DNA from: Clostridia bacterium | Lineage (GTDB): Bacteria; Bacillota; Clostridia; TANB77; CAG-508 | DNA: 64,000 bases | Direction of reading: 5' to 3' | Assembly: GCA_017512025.1 (NCBI GenBank) | Contig: JAFWHH010000008.1 | Location: 62,001 to 126,000 of the forward strand | Part shown: positions 50,584 to 60,672 of the stretch, piece after piece | How the letters are laid out: the number at the start of each line of letters is the position of its first letter | Numbering within the stretch: position 1 is the first letter of the stretch | Position numbers and translations under genes: made by a program | The notes under the pieces: generated by a model | What the model was told of the DNA's origin: nothing | What the model saw: only the letters and a program-made list of their open reading frames with translations | Database searches by the model: none

Positions 50584-51174
50584 TTATCTTTTGTCTCCTC
50601 TTTTCCATTCAAATCCTTCAGGTAAATTTAATGAATCCTTTTTCTTTTTAACATATCTATCTTCTTCGCTGTAGATACATCCACAATATTTTTGCATATA
50701 TAAGCCTTCTTCTACAGCTTTATCATGGCCTTCCCAGAATCCAAATCTAAAATCTCTATATAGAAATTCAACTCCATATTCTTTGCTATATTGTTCCATT
50801 AGTCTCTTAATAAAATCATGTTTTTGATATATGCTGTATAAAAGTGTTGTTGTTACATGTGTATATCCATGATCTTTTGCATATTCAAAAGTTTTTTTAA
50901 GTCTAACTGGATAACAATAATTAACACATCTAGCATCTATATTGTTTGAAACATTTTTGCAAAACTCATCTAAGCCATACTCATCTTCGAATATGGCTTC
51001 AATGTTAATCTTTTCACTATATACTTTTAAACAATCTCTTCTTGCTTCATACTCTTTGTATGGATGTATATTTGGATTATACCAATATAATGTTGGTTCA
51101 ATCCCTTCCTTTCTAAGTTCTGAAATACAATATACACTACAAGGAGCACAGCACGTATGCATTAATAATTTCAT
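50584..51174 (-). CDS. queH: Epoxyqueuosine reductase QueH
   Basis: 196 aa. Reduces epoxyqueuosine to queuosine in tRNA. Cysteine motifs of the DUF208/QueH family are complete: HTCCAPCSVYC (about 6-16), RCVNYCYPVRL (about 84-94) and KYCGCIYSEEDRY (about 157-169), which bind the iron-sulfur and adjacent metal centre. The length is normal. ATG after AAAAAGAGGTAGTAT. No other queuosine gene is in the window; the setting among glycan genes looks incidental. Confidence 0.94.
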   Translation of the reverse strand: MKLLMHTCCAPCSVYCISELRKEGIEPTLYWYNPNIHPYKEYEARRDCLKVYSEKINIEAIFEDEYGLDEFCKNVSNNIDARCVNYCYPVRLKKTFEYAKDHGYTHVTTTLLYSIYQKHDFIKRLMEQYSKEYGVEFLYRDFRFGFWEGHDKAVEEGLYMQKYCGCIYSEEDRYVKKKKDSLNLPEGFEWKRGDKR

Positions 51175-51187
51175 ATACTACCTCTTT

Positions 51188-52705
51188 TTATTCTTGTTTT
51201 GTATTATCTTCTGTTTTATTTTGGTAAATATCAAAGTAGCCTTTTGTTCCAACATACTCCATATTTTCTTTTATATATAATCTAACAGCAGCTGGATTTT
51301 GCCAGTTAACACTATTGTCATCCTTCATAATTAAATATAAAGCATCTTCATTTTTGATTTTTTCGATTATTGATTGCTCTCCACCTACGCCAAGATTACC
51401 TAATAAAAACATGTCATAATTTTTATTATATCTATCAATTGGAATCATATAAACAGCAGCAGTTGCATCTAAAATATATACCTTCTTTTCTTTAACTGCA
51501 GAAAACTCATTAATCTCATTAATTGTATTATTTACTGATGCTGAAAAATTGATATATCTAAAATGCTTTTGATAATCATACTTTGTTGTCATACCTAAAG
51601 TATCTCTATATACAAATTCAATACATACTGTTGCTACTAAAATACTAAAAATAGAACAAATATTTATAAATTCTAAAATATACTTAAGATTCATCTCTCT
51701 AAGGCGTTTACTTTTGTTAAATAGAGCTTTTAAAACATATACCAAAAGTAATATTCCAGGCACAACAGCTATTGAAAAATGCCATTCATCCGCAATTGGA
51801 TACGTCATTGAAAAAGCTCCTAAGCTATATAATGCCATCGTAAAAGCAGTTCTATCGCTCTTCTTTTTGAATCTCAAAATGATATTTACAAGTATTGTTA
51901 AAATAACAACAAGTGGAACAACTATAACAAACATTTTATACATATCATTCGAATTTAAGAAGAAGTACTTATACGATACAGAATTTGAAAATGTCTTTAA
52001 CCCATAAATTGCATAATCTAAGAAATCATAATAGGCACCATTTTGTTTTAAATAGAATAACAATATATCAACTGGTATAAGTACACCTATAAATCTTATA
52101 ATAAAGCTTCTAAAACCTTTGTAGATATCTTTTCTTTCATTTATCCTTAATAATGGAATTACTAATGCTATTGAACTTATTACTAAACCAACAGATTGTT
52201 TACTGCAAATAATCAATCCTGCTAATAGTCCAATTATTAAATCAACAATCCATCTGTCCCATCTTTTACTTTTTATTACTTTAATCTCAAGTAATATAAT
52301 CTGCAATATGAAAAATAGCGATAATAAATTATATTCTGCATAAATATAATTACAAAGTAATGCAATAATTATTAAAGCTATAATTTTTGTTATTTCTTCC
52401 TTAACCTCTAATTTCTTTAGTATCCTAAAAATACTTATAAAACATAATAAACCAAGAATAATGGCAAATATTCTAATATAAAACATTTCTTGTCCAAATA
52501 TTCTTAATGGTATGGAAATTAGAAATCCTAAAAGTGGCGTTGAAACCATACTAATGTCTTTGTATGGAATTAATCCATTTGCAATACATCTACCAATATT
52601 AAAATTCCAAACTTCATCTAAACTAGATAATGGCTTTACAATTGTAGTTATTATAATTAATAAAATTATACATATTGCAAACATAAAATTGCCAAATTTT
52701 TTCAT
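51188..52705 (-). CDS. Glycosyltransferase family 39-like membrane protein
   Basis: 505 aa, about 11 membrane helices plus a C-terminal soluble domain. The first loop holds PLSSLDEVWNFNIGRCIANG with the D-E pair typical of GT39/ArnT/PMT enzymes, which use polyprenyl-phosphate sugars on the outer face of the membrane. It likely adds a sugar to a lipid-linked or secreted surface polymer. ATG after GAGAGAAATTAGTA. Between ruvB and queH in the co-directional run. Confidence 0.8.
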   Translation of the reverse strand: MKKFGNFMFAICIILLIIITTIVKPLSSLDEVWNFNIGRCIANGLIPYKDISMVSTPLLGFLISIPLRIFGQEMFYIRIFAIILGLLCFISIFRILKKLEVKEEITKIIALIIIALLCNYIYAEYNLLSLFFILQIILLEIKVIKSKRWDRWIVDLIIGLLAGLIICSKQSVGLVISSIALVIPLLRINERKDIYKGFRSFIIRFIGVLIPVDILLFYLKQNGAYYDFLDYAIYGLKTFSNSVSYKYFFLNSNDMYKMFVIVVPLVVILTILVNIILRFKKKSDRTAFTMALYSLGAFSMTYPIADEWHFSIAVVPGILLLVYVLKALFNKSKRLREMNLKYILEFINICSIFSILVATVCIEFVYRDTLGMTTKYDYQKHFRYINFSASVNNTINEINEFSAVKEKKVYILDATAAVYMIPIDRYNKNYDMFLLGNLGVGGEQSIIEKIKNEDALYLIMKDDNSVNWQNPAAVRLYIKENMEYVGTKGYFDIYQNKTEDNTKQE

Positions 52706-52723
52706 TACTAATTTCTCTCCAAT

Positions 52724-53725
52724 CTATTTATATTCATAGCCCATATGAGCATACGCAGCAGGTAATGGTACCCTTCCACGTATCGTTCTTGATATAAAAC
52801 CAATTTGTATTAAATATGGTTCATATACATCTTCTATAGTATCTACTTCCTCTCCAACAGTCGTTGCTAATGCATCTATTCCCACTGGTCTACCATTATA
52901 TTTTTCAATCATTGTTTCTAATATTTTTCTATCAATTTCATCTAAACCAAGTTCATCAATCTCTAGACGGTTTAGAGCAATCTTTGTTAGTTTAATATCA
53001 ATATTATCATCAGAAAAAACAGCAGCATAATCTCTTACTCTTTTTAATAATCTATTTGCAATTCTTGGTGTTCCTCTTGAACGTCTTGCTATCTCTTCGC
53101 TTGATTTATCATCAATATTAACATTTAAAATCTTAGCTGTTCTTTTTACTATTTGTTTTAAATCATTAACTTCATATAGCTCTAATCTATTTACAATACC
53201 AAATCTATCTCTAAGAGGTGTTGATAATGATCCCGCTTTAGTTGTTGCACCAATTAAAGTAAATTTGGGTAAATCAATTCTAATTGACTTTGCGGTTGGA
53301 CCTTTTCCAATTACAATATCTAATGTAAAATCCTCCAAAGCAGGATATAATATCTCTTCAACATTCTTATTTAATCTATGAATTTCGTCAATGAATAATA
53401 CATCATTCTCTTTCATGTTTGTTAGTAAAGCTGCAATATCTCCAGCTTTCTCTATAGCTGGTCCAGATGTTATTTTAATATCAGAATTCATCTCATTAGC
53501 AATTATATTTGCAAGTGTTGTTTTACCAAGTCCAGGAGGACCATAAAGTAAAACATGATCTAATTGCTCTCCTCTTTTCTTGGCAGCTTCAATATAAATT
53601 TTCATGTTTTCCTTTACTTTGGTTTGTCCAATATATTCATTTAACATCTTCGGTCTTATTGAGGTCTCTAAGCTCTCCTCAAAACCATCTTCTAGCTCTG
53701 GGTTCATCAATTGATTATTTTCCAT
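52724..53725 (-). CDS. ruvB: Holliday junction branch migration ATPase RuvB
   Basis: 333 aa. Motor of the RuvAB complex. Family features: [20 protein letters not shown], Walker [12 protein letters not shown] (about 64-74), Walker [10 protein letters not shown], sensor [18 protein letters not shown], arginine finger and the C-terminal winged helix with [17 protein letters not shown] motif ([17 protein letters not shown]). The length is normal. RuvA is not adjacent: the gene behind it encodes an LTA-synthase-like enzyme. ATG after GAAAGGGATATTGCT. Confidence 0.97.
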   Translation of the reverse strand: MENNQLMNPELEDGFEESLETSIRPKMLNEYIGQTKVKENMKIYIEAAKKRGEQLDHVLLYGPPGLGKTTLANIIANEMNSDIKITSGPAIEKAGDIAALLTNMKENDVLFIDEIHRLNKNVEEILYPALEDFTLDIVIGKGPTAKSIRIDLPKFTLIGATTKAGSLSTPLRDRFGIVNRLELYEVNDLKQIVKRTAKILNVNIDDKSSEEIARRSRGTPRIANRLLKRVRDYAAVFSDDNIDIKLTKIALNRLEIDELGLDEIDRKILETMIEKYNGRPVGIDALATTVGEEVDTIEDVYEPYLIQIGFISRTIRGRVPLPAAYAHMGYEYK

Positions 53726-53759
53726 AGCAATATCCCTTTCGTTAGTATTTTACATCTTG

Positions 53760-55667
53760 TTATTTAAGTAAGTTATTTAGAACTACTGAATTAGAAATAG
53801 ATAATTCTTTTTCCATACATTCAATGTAGTAGTTTAATTTATTCTTTAATTCCTCATCAATGTTATCTAAATCTATTTGTTCACCATTACTTCTATAATA
53901 CCAATATCCATTGTAATAGTAATCATCGGTAACAATAACACCATTATTTAAGCAAGCAAAATCTTTGCTGCCAAACATATTTGTTCCAAGAGAGAAACCA
54001 TCTTTGCTTCCAGTTAAGTAACATAGTGTTGGCTTAATATCAAGCTTACTAACAGTTTTATCAATTACCATATGTTCAATTCCTGGAATTCTATATACCA
54101 TTGGAACATTTATGTAATTAATCTCTGTTTCTACAGTATTATATCTATGATCTTTTTCCTCGATAAAATCAAGCATTTCGTAGTTATACATTTGCATTCC
54201 ATAATGATCACCAAATACAGCTATTATAGTATTATCGTATAATCCTGCTTCTTTTAACTTATCTATAAATAAACCAAATTGCTTGTCTGCATAGTTTACT
54301 GCTTCTAAATAATCACCAAAAAACATTCCTTTGTATTCACCAACATCAATATCTACATAGTCGTATTTATTATCTAGTCCCGGTAAGTCAAAAGCATTAT
54401 GAGATGAAGCAGCAACAACATTTGCAAAGAAAGGCTTTCCTGTTTTTTCTGCTGCATTCTTAAACTTTTCAACAGCTTGTATATATAGTGATTCATCAGA
54501 AACCCACTCATTAATATAGTATGTATCTTCAGCATCAAAAGCTTCTATAAAGTCAAGCTCATCAATATCCAAATGTCCATACACATTATTTCTATTCCAG
54601 AAAGAACCTTCATTTCCGTGCATATACATCGTATAGTACCCTGCATCATGGTATTCCTTGAAGAAATCATCATACTCATTTGAACTATATTGAGCAAATG
54701 CCATACCATTCTCTAACGGGTATAGTGATGAATACGTTGAATGCTCCGAATCAGCAGTCGTTGAATAACTTTGAATCATCATATTCTTGAATTGAACATT
54801 TTCACTTACGAATTTATTTAAATTTGGAGTTATCTCTTTACCGTTTATTTCCTTATACAATAAAAATTCTTGGAACGATTCAAGTTGTAAAACAATTACA
54901 TTCATTCCTTGAGCATATCCTTTTAGATTGTATAAGTCATCTTGGTAATTTTCACTATACAATTCTTTAAGCTCATCATACGCAACCATTAAATCTTCTT
55001 TGTTTGAATATTTAGCAGTTTTCTTTAAATTAATATTTGTTTTTAAGTCAAGAAAATGGAATGTATATATAGTTCCATATTCTAATTGCATCTTTTTGTT
55101 ATATCTATATTCTTCTGCAGCCTGTACATATCCTGGAATTGTTGAACCATATACTATAGTCATCATAACAACGTATACTATAGCTGGCTTCCATGCCCTA
55201 TCTTTTATTTTTTGAATTTTTAAAAATCTTGTTATTAACATTATCACAAGAACAAATAAATCTACAAAATATAAAAGATGTATATACTTGAATAAATCTT
55301 TTAAAGCTGTAGATATCTGTTCTGAATATTGTAAGTTACTAATTTGTGATACTGAAATCAAGCTAGTTGAATAATTGTAATATAGATTGTCTGCAAACAA
55401 TAAAATACTTACTAGTAGATTTAATATTGTTCCAAGAGTAAATCTCATTCTATTTTTAAATGCGTATAAAAAAGTTACAATAAACATTGAATAAATAAAT
55501 GTTTTTGATAGTATTGAAATATTGTAACTATCCGCTTGATATATTGTTAGTTTATAAAAAAGGGCAACTTTAACAAACAGAATTAATCCAAGTAGAATTG
55601 GAAATAACTCTGAATTAATTATTCTATTAACATATGTTTTAACTGCGTTATATAATTTCTTCAACAT
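53760..55667 (-). CDS. LTA synthase family membrane sulfatase-fold protein
   Basis: 635 aa. Five N-terminal membrane helices (about 15-165) precede an extracellular sulfatase-fold domain with VIVLQLESFQEFLL (metal Glu), the TTADSEHSTYSSLYPL nucleophile region (Thr), MHGNEGSFWNRN, and FGDHYGMQM (Asp-His). The architecture matches lipoteichoic acid synthase and related phosphoglycerol transferases. Within a cluster of lipid-linked glycan genes, it likely polymerises or decorates a surface polymer with phosphoglycerol. The ribosome site is weak and distant. Confidence 0.88.
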   Translation of the reverse strand: MLKKLYNAVKTYVNRIINSELFPILLGLILFVKVALFYKLTIYQADSYNISILSKTFIYSMFIVTFLYAFKNRMRFTLGTILNLLVSILLFADNLYYNYSTSLISVSQISNLQYSEQISTALKDLFKYIHLLYFVDLFVLVIMLITRFLKIQKIKDRAWKPAIVYVVMMTIVYGSTIPGYVQAAEEYRYNKKMQLEYGTIYTFHFLDLKTNINLKKTAKYSNKEDLMVAYDELKELYSENYQDDLYNLKGYAQGMNVIVLQLESFQEFLLYKEINGKEITPNLNKFVSENVQFKNMMIQSYSTTADSEHSTYSSLYPLENGMAFAQYSSNEYDDFFKEYHDAGYYTMYMHGNEGSFWNRNNVYGHLDIDELDFIEAFDAEDTYYINEWVSDESLYIQAVEKFKNAAEKTGKPFFANVVAASSHNAFDLPGLDNKYDYVDIDVGEYKGMFFGDYLEAVNYADKQFGLFIDKLKEAGLYDNTIIAVFGDHYGMQMYNYEMLDFIEEKDHRYNTVETEINYINVPMVYRIPGIEHMVIDKTVSKLDIKPTLCYLTGSKDGFSLGTNMFGSKDFACLNNGVIVTDDYYYNGYWYYRSNGEQIDLDNIDEELKNKLNYYIECMEKELSISNSVVLNNLLK

Positions 55668-55697
55668 ATATTATTTTTTCAGTCCTTTCTATTATCA

Positions 55698-56186
55698 CTA
55701 ATTATTGTTTATATAATTCTCAATTATTGTTAATACATTACTTTCATCGCTCTCATAAGGTCTTGGAATAAATTCATCCATAGACTTTATTACTTTTTCT
55801 AAGTTTTTTAAATTAATAACATGCTTAACATATCCCTCTTGTTCAAATCTTCTTGCAATTTGTAATTGGTGATTGTTAACATGTTCATCATATTTTTTTA
55901 GACGAGGAACAACAATTACTTTCTTTCCTTTTTTTAATGATGAAATAATTGATCCAACACCACCATGTGTAATAATCAAATCTGCTTCATCTTGTAATTT
56001 AGACAATTCTTCTTTATCGATTAAGCTAAGTATTTTCATATCCTTTGATTCAAATTTAGTAAATCCAGCTTGAACAATTACTTCATCTGTTATTATTTTT
56101 TCATCTATATTCTTTTGTATAGCTTCTAATAATCTAACAAAGCTATTATTTTGAGTTCCTAATAATACTAATATCATATACTTCAA
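55698..56186 (-). CDS. Alg13/PssE-like glycosyltransferase subunit
   Basis: 162 aa GT28 C-terminal-type domain. Begins YMILVLLGTQNNSFVRLL and carries the UDP-sugar-binding ADLIITHGGVGSIISSLKKGKKVIVVPRL (shown in parts: ITHGGVGS and KKVIVVPRLKKYDEHVNNHQ, about 96-130). It is the catalytic partner of the Alg14/PssD-like protein encoded 9 bp upstream; together they add the second sugar to a lipid-linked primer. The ribosome site is weak, which fits translational coupling. Confidence 0.9.
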   Translation of the reverse strand: MKYMILVLLGTQNNSFVRLLEAIQKNIDEKIITDEVIVQAGFTKFESKDMKILSLIDKEELSKLQDEADLIITHGGVGSIISSLKKGKKVIVVPRLKKYDEHVNNHQLQIARRFEQEGYVKHVINLKNLEKVIKSMDEFIPRPYESDESNVLTIIENYINNN

Positions 56187-56195
56187 TCCATTCTA

Positions 56196-56669
56196 TTATT
56201 TATATATTGATCCGCCATATACAGCTTTTGGATATAGCTTTAGCATCTCTTTCCATTGAACAATAAATAAGTTAGCTATTGGATAAATCATTCTTCCTGA
56301 TAAAGTTTTTGATTTTGAATTAGCAAATGTTTCTATAAAAATTATTTTTCTTCCAAAAAGCTTTCCTAAATAGCACATTGGAACAGCTGTATGAGTTCCT
56401 GTTGTTACAATATATTTAGGTCTAATCTTAAAAAACAAATATATTGTCTTTAAACACAAATAAAAATATTTAAAAATATATGAGAATATTTTACTTCTCG
56501 TTCCGTATGGAAGATAATAAAACTTATCACCAAATTCTGCTTTATAATTTTTACTTGTTTCATCTTTTTCGGTTATTATATACGAATCATATTTCTCAAA
56601 TAGTGGTTTTAACTGTAATAACTCGCTGAAGTGTCCACCAGTACTTGATATAAATAATACCTTCTTCAT
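56196..56669 (-). CDS. Alg14/PssD-like glycosyltransferase membrane subunit
   Basis: 157 aa. Starts VLFISSTGGHFSELLQLKPLF (GGH motif), followed by an amphipathic membrane segment (about 63-85) and TTGTHTAVPMCYLGKLFGRK. Alg14-type proteins anchor the Alg13-type catalytic subunit to the membrane. The pair lies between the MraY/TagO-like first transferase and the LTA-synthase-like gene, in the order expected for stepwise assembly of a lipid-linked glycan. Confidence 0.9.
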   Translation of the reverse strand: MKKVLFISSTGGHFSELLQLKPLFEKYDSYIITEKDETSKNYKAEFGDKFYYLPYGTRSKIFSYIFKYFYLCLKTIYLFFKIRPKYIVTTGTHTAVPMCYLGKLFGRKIIFIETFANSKSKTLSGRMIYPIANLFIVQWKEMLKLYPKAVYGGSIYK

Positions 56670-56679
56670 CTTCTTACCT

Positions 56680-57747
56680 TTAATCCTTATTCTTTTTCAA
56701 AATGTCATTATATCCAATTGCAAATATTGCAATTATCAATAATGCAAATGAAATAGCTTTCCAGATTCCACTTTCTATTAATATTATTGCAAACATACCA
56801 AGAGTTGTTGCTATACCATAAAGGATAAGCACCGCTTCTTTTTGTGTATATCCAAGTTTCATTAATTTATGGTGTAAATGACCATTATCTGGTTCAAATA
56901 TAGCTTTAATTGATTTTCCCTTTATAAGTCTTCTAATAACAGCAAAACATGTATCGAATATAGGAAGTGCAAGAACTATTAATGGAGCAATAATTACAAG
57001 CATTGTATACGTCTTTGCCGTTCCAATAATTGCTATTATTGAAATTGAAAATCCTAGGAAGTTAGATCCACAATCTCCCATGTATGTTTTGGCTGGATTA
57101 ACATTGTATGGTAAGAAACCCACAATACCACCAGCTAAAGCTGTTATTAATATAATTGAAATAATAGGAGAGCCATTAATAGCAAATATAATTAATAGAG
57201 AAACACATGCGATTAATGTTATACCAGATGATAAACCATCTAATCCATCCGTTAAATTAATTGCATTTGTTATTCCAACTACCCAAAACCAGGTAATTAT
57301 ATACTCCCATACATCATTTAATTCAATTAGTCTATCAATTATAGGTAAATGGAAATCACCTATAGTAATTCCAAAACACATAACAACGACAGCTGCTAAT
57401 GTTTGTCCTAATAATTTAGTTATTGGTTTTATTTGTTTCCAATCATCTATAAAACCTACAATTCCCATTATAAGTAGTCCTAGGAATAAACCAATCAATT
57501 TCATATGATACTCATCAAGTGCAGTTTTTTCCTCTAAAGCCATAGAAATTATTAAATATATCATTGAAACAAAGAATCCAGCAATTATACCTAACCCTCC
57601 AAGTCTTGGCATAACAACAGTATTAATTCTTCTTTCTTCTGGTTTATCTACAGCATTCAATTTTTTTGCAAATCTCATCGAATATGGCACAATTACATAT
57701 GATGTTATAAATGCTAGTACGAAAGCAATCGCTATATCTCCCCACAT
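56680..57747 (-). CDS. MraY-family (WecA/TagO-type) phospho-sugar transferase
   Basis: 355 aa with 10-11 membrane helices. Signature motifs: PRLGGLGIIAGF, GFIDDWKQIKPITK (Asp pair, about 105-118), NLTDGLDGLSSG (about 165-176), DCGSNFLGFS and the carbohydrate-recognition loop DNGHLHHKLM (about 287-296), the WecA/TagO-type variant rather than MraY. It transfers GlcNAc-1-phosphate (or a relative) to undecaprenyl phosphate, priming teichoic acid or another surface glycan. ATG after AAAGGAGAATGCGAT. Confidence 0.93.
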   Translation of the reverse strand: MWGDIAIAFVLAFITSYVIVPYSMRFAKKLNAVDKPEERRINTVVMPRLGGLGIIAGFFVSMIYLIISMALEEKTALDEYHMKLIGLFLGLLIMGIVGFIDDWKQIKPITKLLGQTLAAVVVMCFGITIGDFHLPIIDRLIELNDVWEYIITWFWVVGITNAINLTDGLDGLSSGITLIACVSLLIIFAINGSPIISIILITALAGGIVGFLPYNVNPAKTYMGDCGSNFLGFSISIIAIIGTAKTYTMLVIIAPLIVLALPIFDTCFAVIRRLIKGKSIKAIFEPDNGHLHHKLMKLGYTQKEAVLILYGIATTLGMFAIILIESGIWKAISFALLIIAIFAIGYNDILKKNKD

Positions 57748-57760
57748 ATCGCATTCTCCT

Positions 57761-58450
57761 TTAGTCTAAAATTTCTATATTATCATATCCTATAAATAAT
57801 CCTGACTCGATTACTCCTGGGATAAGCTTTATCTCTTTTTCCAAATCTTCATTAATATTTGAGAATTTTGTATCTATTATAAAATTACCATTTTCTGTTA
57901 TTATTGGTCCATCTTTTCCTTTGCCAGTTCTTAAATTACAACTATCAGCTCCAAGTTTTAGAAGCTCTTGTCCAACATATCTATAAGCTGTTGGATAGCA
58001 CTCAACCGGAACATCAAAATTCATACCTAATCTATTTACCCATTTAGAGCTATCTGCTAATATATATACTTTTTCAGAATTAATAATGTTTAGTTTTTCT
58101 TTAAACATAGCAGCACCTCTGCCCTTGATAAGCCATCCATTATCATCATATTCATCAGCGCCATCAAAACTCCAGTCTGGTTTAACTTTATCTATTCCAG
58201 CAGTTTTAATTCCTAAACTGCCACATAGAATATCTATTTCACATGAAGTTGGAACCGCAATAATATCTATATTTTCTTCATGTACCCTTTTAGCTATAGC
58301 TTTAGCTGCTAAATATGAAGTTGAACCAGATCCAAATCCGATTACATCTCCATCTTGTACAATTCCAGCTAATCTTTCAGCAATTCTTTCTTTTTCATCT
58401 CTGTTTGAGATTTCTGAATTCCATTCTAAATTATATTGTTCCCACTTCAT
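57761..58450 (-). CDS. rpiA: Ribose-5-phosphate isomerase A
   Basis: 229 aa. Interconverts ribose-5- and ribulose-5-phosphate. Visible: VIGFGSGSTSYLAAKAIA (about 34-51, the GxGSTS phosphate loop), DGADEYDDNGWLIKGRGAA (catalytic Asp region, about 95-113) and the active-site Glu region FKEKL. The length is normal. ATG after GGAGGGAAACAT. Together with the split transketolase (38983-40767) it supports a pentose phosphate pathway in this genome. Confidence 0.95.
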   Translation of the reverse strand: MKWEQYNLEWNSEISNRDEKERIAERLAGIVQDGDVIGFGSGSTSYLAAKAIAKRVHEENIDIIAVPTSCEIDILCGSLGIKTAGIDKVKPDWSFDGADEYDDNGWLIKGRGAAMFKEKLNIINSEKVYILADSSKWVNRLGMNFDVPVECYPTAYRYVGQELLKLGADSCNLRTGKGKDGPIITENGNFIIDTKFSNINEDLEKEIKLIPGVIESGLFIGYDNIEILD

Positions 58451-58473
58451 ATGTTTCCCTCCATTTTCATGTT

Positions 58474-59829
58474 TTAATTTACTTCAGTTGCAGTATTATC
58501 ATCTGTATTTTCGAATATTGAATTATTAAGCAATGTTTTTTTATTTTCATATATTTTATTTAGTCCATATACAATCATATTGTATGTTGATTTTAATTTA
58601 TCACTTTCCATTTCATTAAGAACTATTCTTGGTGTTTTTTCAAATTCTAAACTAGCTTCGCCAGAATTTCCTATTGTTATCTTTGTATTATAATCAATTT
58701 CTAAATCATTGTAGAAATTAGCAAAAAACTTGATTGTTGATGAATTCTTGTCATCGCCCACATTATTCGATAATGTTATTTCTTTTATATTTCCAATATA
58801 TTTTACTATTGGATTATCTGAATTAGCTAAAAATTCATTAACCTGATCTTGTAAGATGTATAATTTATTTTCATCTCTCTTATAAATGATTTTAATAACA
58901 CTACCATCTTTTATTTTTATATTAGTTTGTATTGTCTGCTTATTCTCAACGTATACTGTTGCCTCAATAAACTTATCATCAGAAGCTTCAATTGCATCAA
59001 CTTGTTTAAGTAGTTTGTCAATCTCACCCGTAATTGCATCATGCTCTGTATATTTTTGAGGAAGATTTAGTAGTTTTAATCTTGATGATATAAAATTAAT
59101 ACCTCTTGCATCTTCATCTTTAAGATATGTTAGCATACGCTTTGCAATTTCCTTTGTCTCTTTTTCTGTTAAGACGATTTTAAAACCTGTTGCTTGATGA
59201 GTTTCATCATTTATCTTAACTGCTGTATCTTCTTCAGAATAGTTTTCTTTTGATGTACATTCTTCAATTATTTTTGAATAAGCATCCGTAAAATATTTTT
59301 GATCAATTTCTTGAACATATAGTACATCTAGTATAGAGAACCAGTTTATTGAATCAGGAATATTCGATACATCTTCAATCCCCGCATCTTTGGCAAGTTT
59401 TTGTATTTCACTATTTTTAACTGCAATAAATCCACTAGCAAGTTCTTTTGACATGAAAGCAATTAAATTACTTTTTTTAGCTAATACAAAAGTCATTATG
59501 TCTTTGTTGTTATATTCAAAATCTACATCTGTAATAATATTGTTAGAATCATTTGCACTAGACTTTGTTGTTATTTTATAGTAATCTGCTCCATTACGTA
59601 TGCTTAAATCACTATCAATTACATATGGATTACTACTTCTCTTGTTTCTTATATTCTGCATATCTTCGCTGTTAAATAATTCAATAACATCCATATTCAT
59701 ATTTGCATATTTCCAAAACTTTTGAGCATTTGTTTTAAATATATCTGTTTTAAAATATATAAATGCTAAAGCTCCTGCAATAATTAATAATAAAATAACT
59801 ATAAATAACAAAATTCTTTTAGCTTTCAC
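58474..59829 (-). CDS. Membrane-anchored extracellular protein (DUF6583-like?)
   Basis: 451 aa. An N-terminal signal anchor (about 5-26) is followed by an extracellular region of alternating strands and helices with no catalytic motif. Repeated acidic/Asn segments and several IKI-type strands (INDETHQATGFKIVL; NVGDDKNSSTIKFFANFYNDLE in part). I recall a DUF6583 label for similar clostridial proteins but cannot verify it. GTG start with a GGGGG ribosome site. Between rlmB and rpiA in the co-directional run; it may help build or sense the envelope. Confidence 0.65.
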   Translation of the reverse strand: MKAKRILLFIVILLLIIAGALAFIYFKTDIFKTNAQKFWKYANMNMDVIELFNSEDMQNIRNKRSSNPYVIDSDLSIRNGADYYKITTKSSANDSNNIITDVDFEYNNKDIMTFVLAKKSNLIAFMSKELASGFIAVKNSEIQKLAKDAGIEDVSNIPDSINWFSILDVLYVQEIDQKYFTDAYSKIIEECTSKENYSEEDTAVKINDETHQATGFKIVLTEKETKEIAKRMLTYLKDEDARGINFISSRLKLLNLPQKYTEHDAITGEIDKLLKQVDAIEASDDKFIEATVYVENKQTIQTNIKIKDGSVIKIIYKRDENKLYILQDQVNEFLANSDNPIVKYIGNIKEITLSNNVGDDKNSSTIKFFANFYNDLEIDYNTKITIGNSGEASLEFEKTPRIVLNEMESDKLKSTYNMIVYGLNKIYENKKTLLNNSIFENTDDNTATEVN

Positions 59830-59847
59830 ACTAAATTCCCCCTTAAA

Positions 59848-60648
59848 CTAATTTATCCTTTGTTTAACAACCTCGTACATAATTATTCCAGCTGATACCG
59901 CAGCATTTAGAGAGGTAATATTTCCCTTCATTGGAATCTTTACTAAAAAATCACAATTTTCTCTAACTAAACGGCTCATTCCAAATCCTTCACTACCAAT
60001 AACAATTCCAATTGGTATTGTAAAATCTTGTCCGTAATAATATGTTTCTGTAGCAATATCTGTACCACAAATCCAAACATCATTATCTTTTAAATATCTA
60101 ATTGTTTCTGTGATATTTGTTACTCTTGCTATTTTCATATGTTCAACAGCACCTGCTGATACTTTACTAACTGTACTGTTTACAGATGCAGCTCTTCTTT
60201 TTGGAATTATTATTCCATGAACACCAGCTGTTTCTGCAGTTCTAATAATAGAACCTAAGTTATGTGGATCCTCTATACCATCTAAAATTAATATAAATGG
60301 TTTTTCTCCTCTTTCCTTAGCAGTATTTAAAATATCATCTACTTCACAATAATTAAATGGTGGTACTATTGCAATTACACCTTGATTATTATCAGACTGA
60401 GCCATTTGATTTATCTTTGATCTATCAATTTCTGAAATAATAATTTTACGTTCTTTTGCTAAAGCAATTATTTTATTGATAGAACCATGCTTTTCTCCAT
60501 TAGCAACAAAAATTTTATTTATGCTTCTACCAGACTCTAAAAGCTCTAGTACTGAATTTCTACCTTCTACTTGATCTTCATAAGATTTTTCTTCTTCGAA
60601 TTTTGAGCCCTTATCTTTTGATTTATTACTATATCTTTTATCTTTCAT
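59848..60648 (-). CDS. rlmB: 23S rRNA 2'-O-methyltransferase (TrmH/RlmB family)
   Basis: 266 aa SPOUT enzyme. N-terminal L30e-like substrate-binding domain (about 22-98: EGRNSVLELLESGRSINKIFVA in part), then ILDGIEDPHNLGSIIRTAETAGVHGIIIP (motif 1, shown in part), IVIGSEGFGMSRLV (motif 2) and IPMKGNITSLNAAVSAGIIMYE (motif 3, shown in part). RlmB methylates G2251 in 23S rRNA. ATG after TGGAGGAATAA. It is 24 bp after lepA and likely cotranscribed. Confidence 0.92.
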   Translation of the reverse strand: MKDKRYSNKSKDKGSKFEEEKSYEDQVEGRNSVLELLESGRSINKIFVANGEKHGSINKIIALAKERKIIISEIDRSKINQMAQSDNNQGVIAIVPPFNYCEVDDILNTAKERGEKPFILILDGIEDPHNLGSIIRTAETAGVHGIIIPKRRAASVNSTVSKVSAGAVEHMKIARVTNITETIRYLKDNDVWICGTDIATETYYYGQDFTIPIGIVIGSEGFGMSRLVRENCDFLVKIPMKGNITSLNAAVSAGIIMYEVVKQRIN

Positions 60649-60672
60649 TTATTCCTCCAAATGTAATAAAAC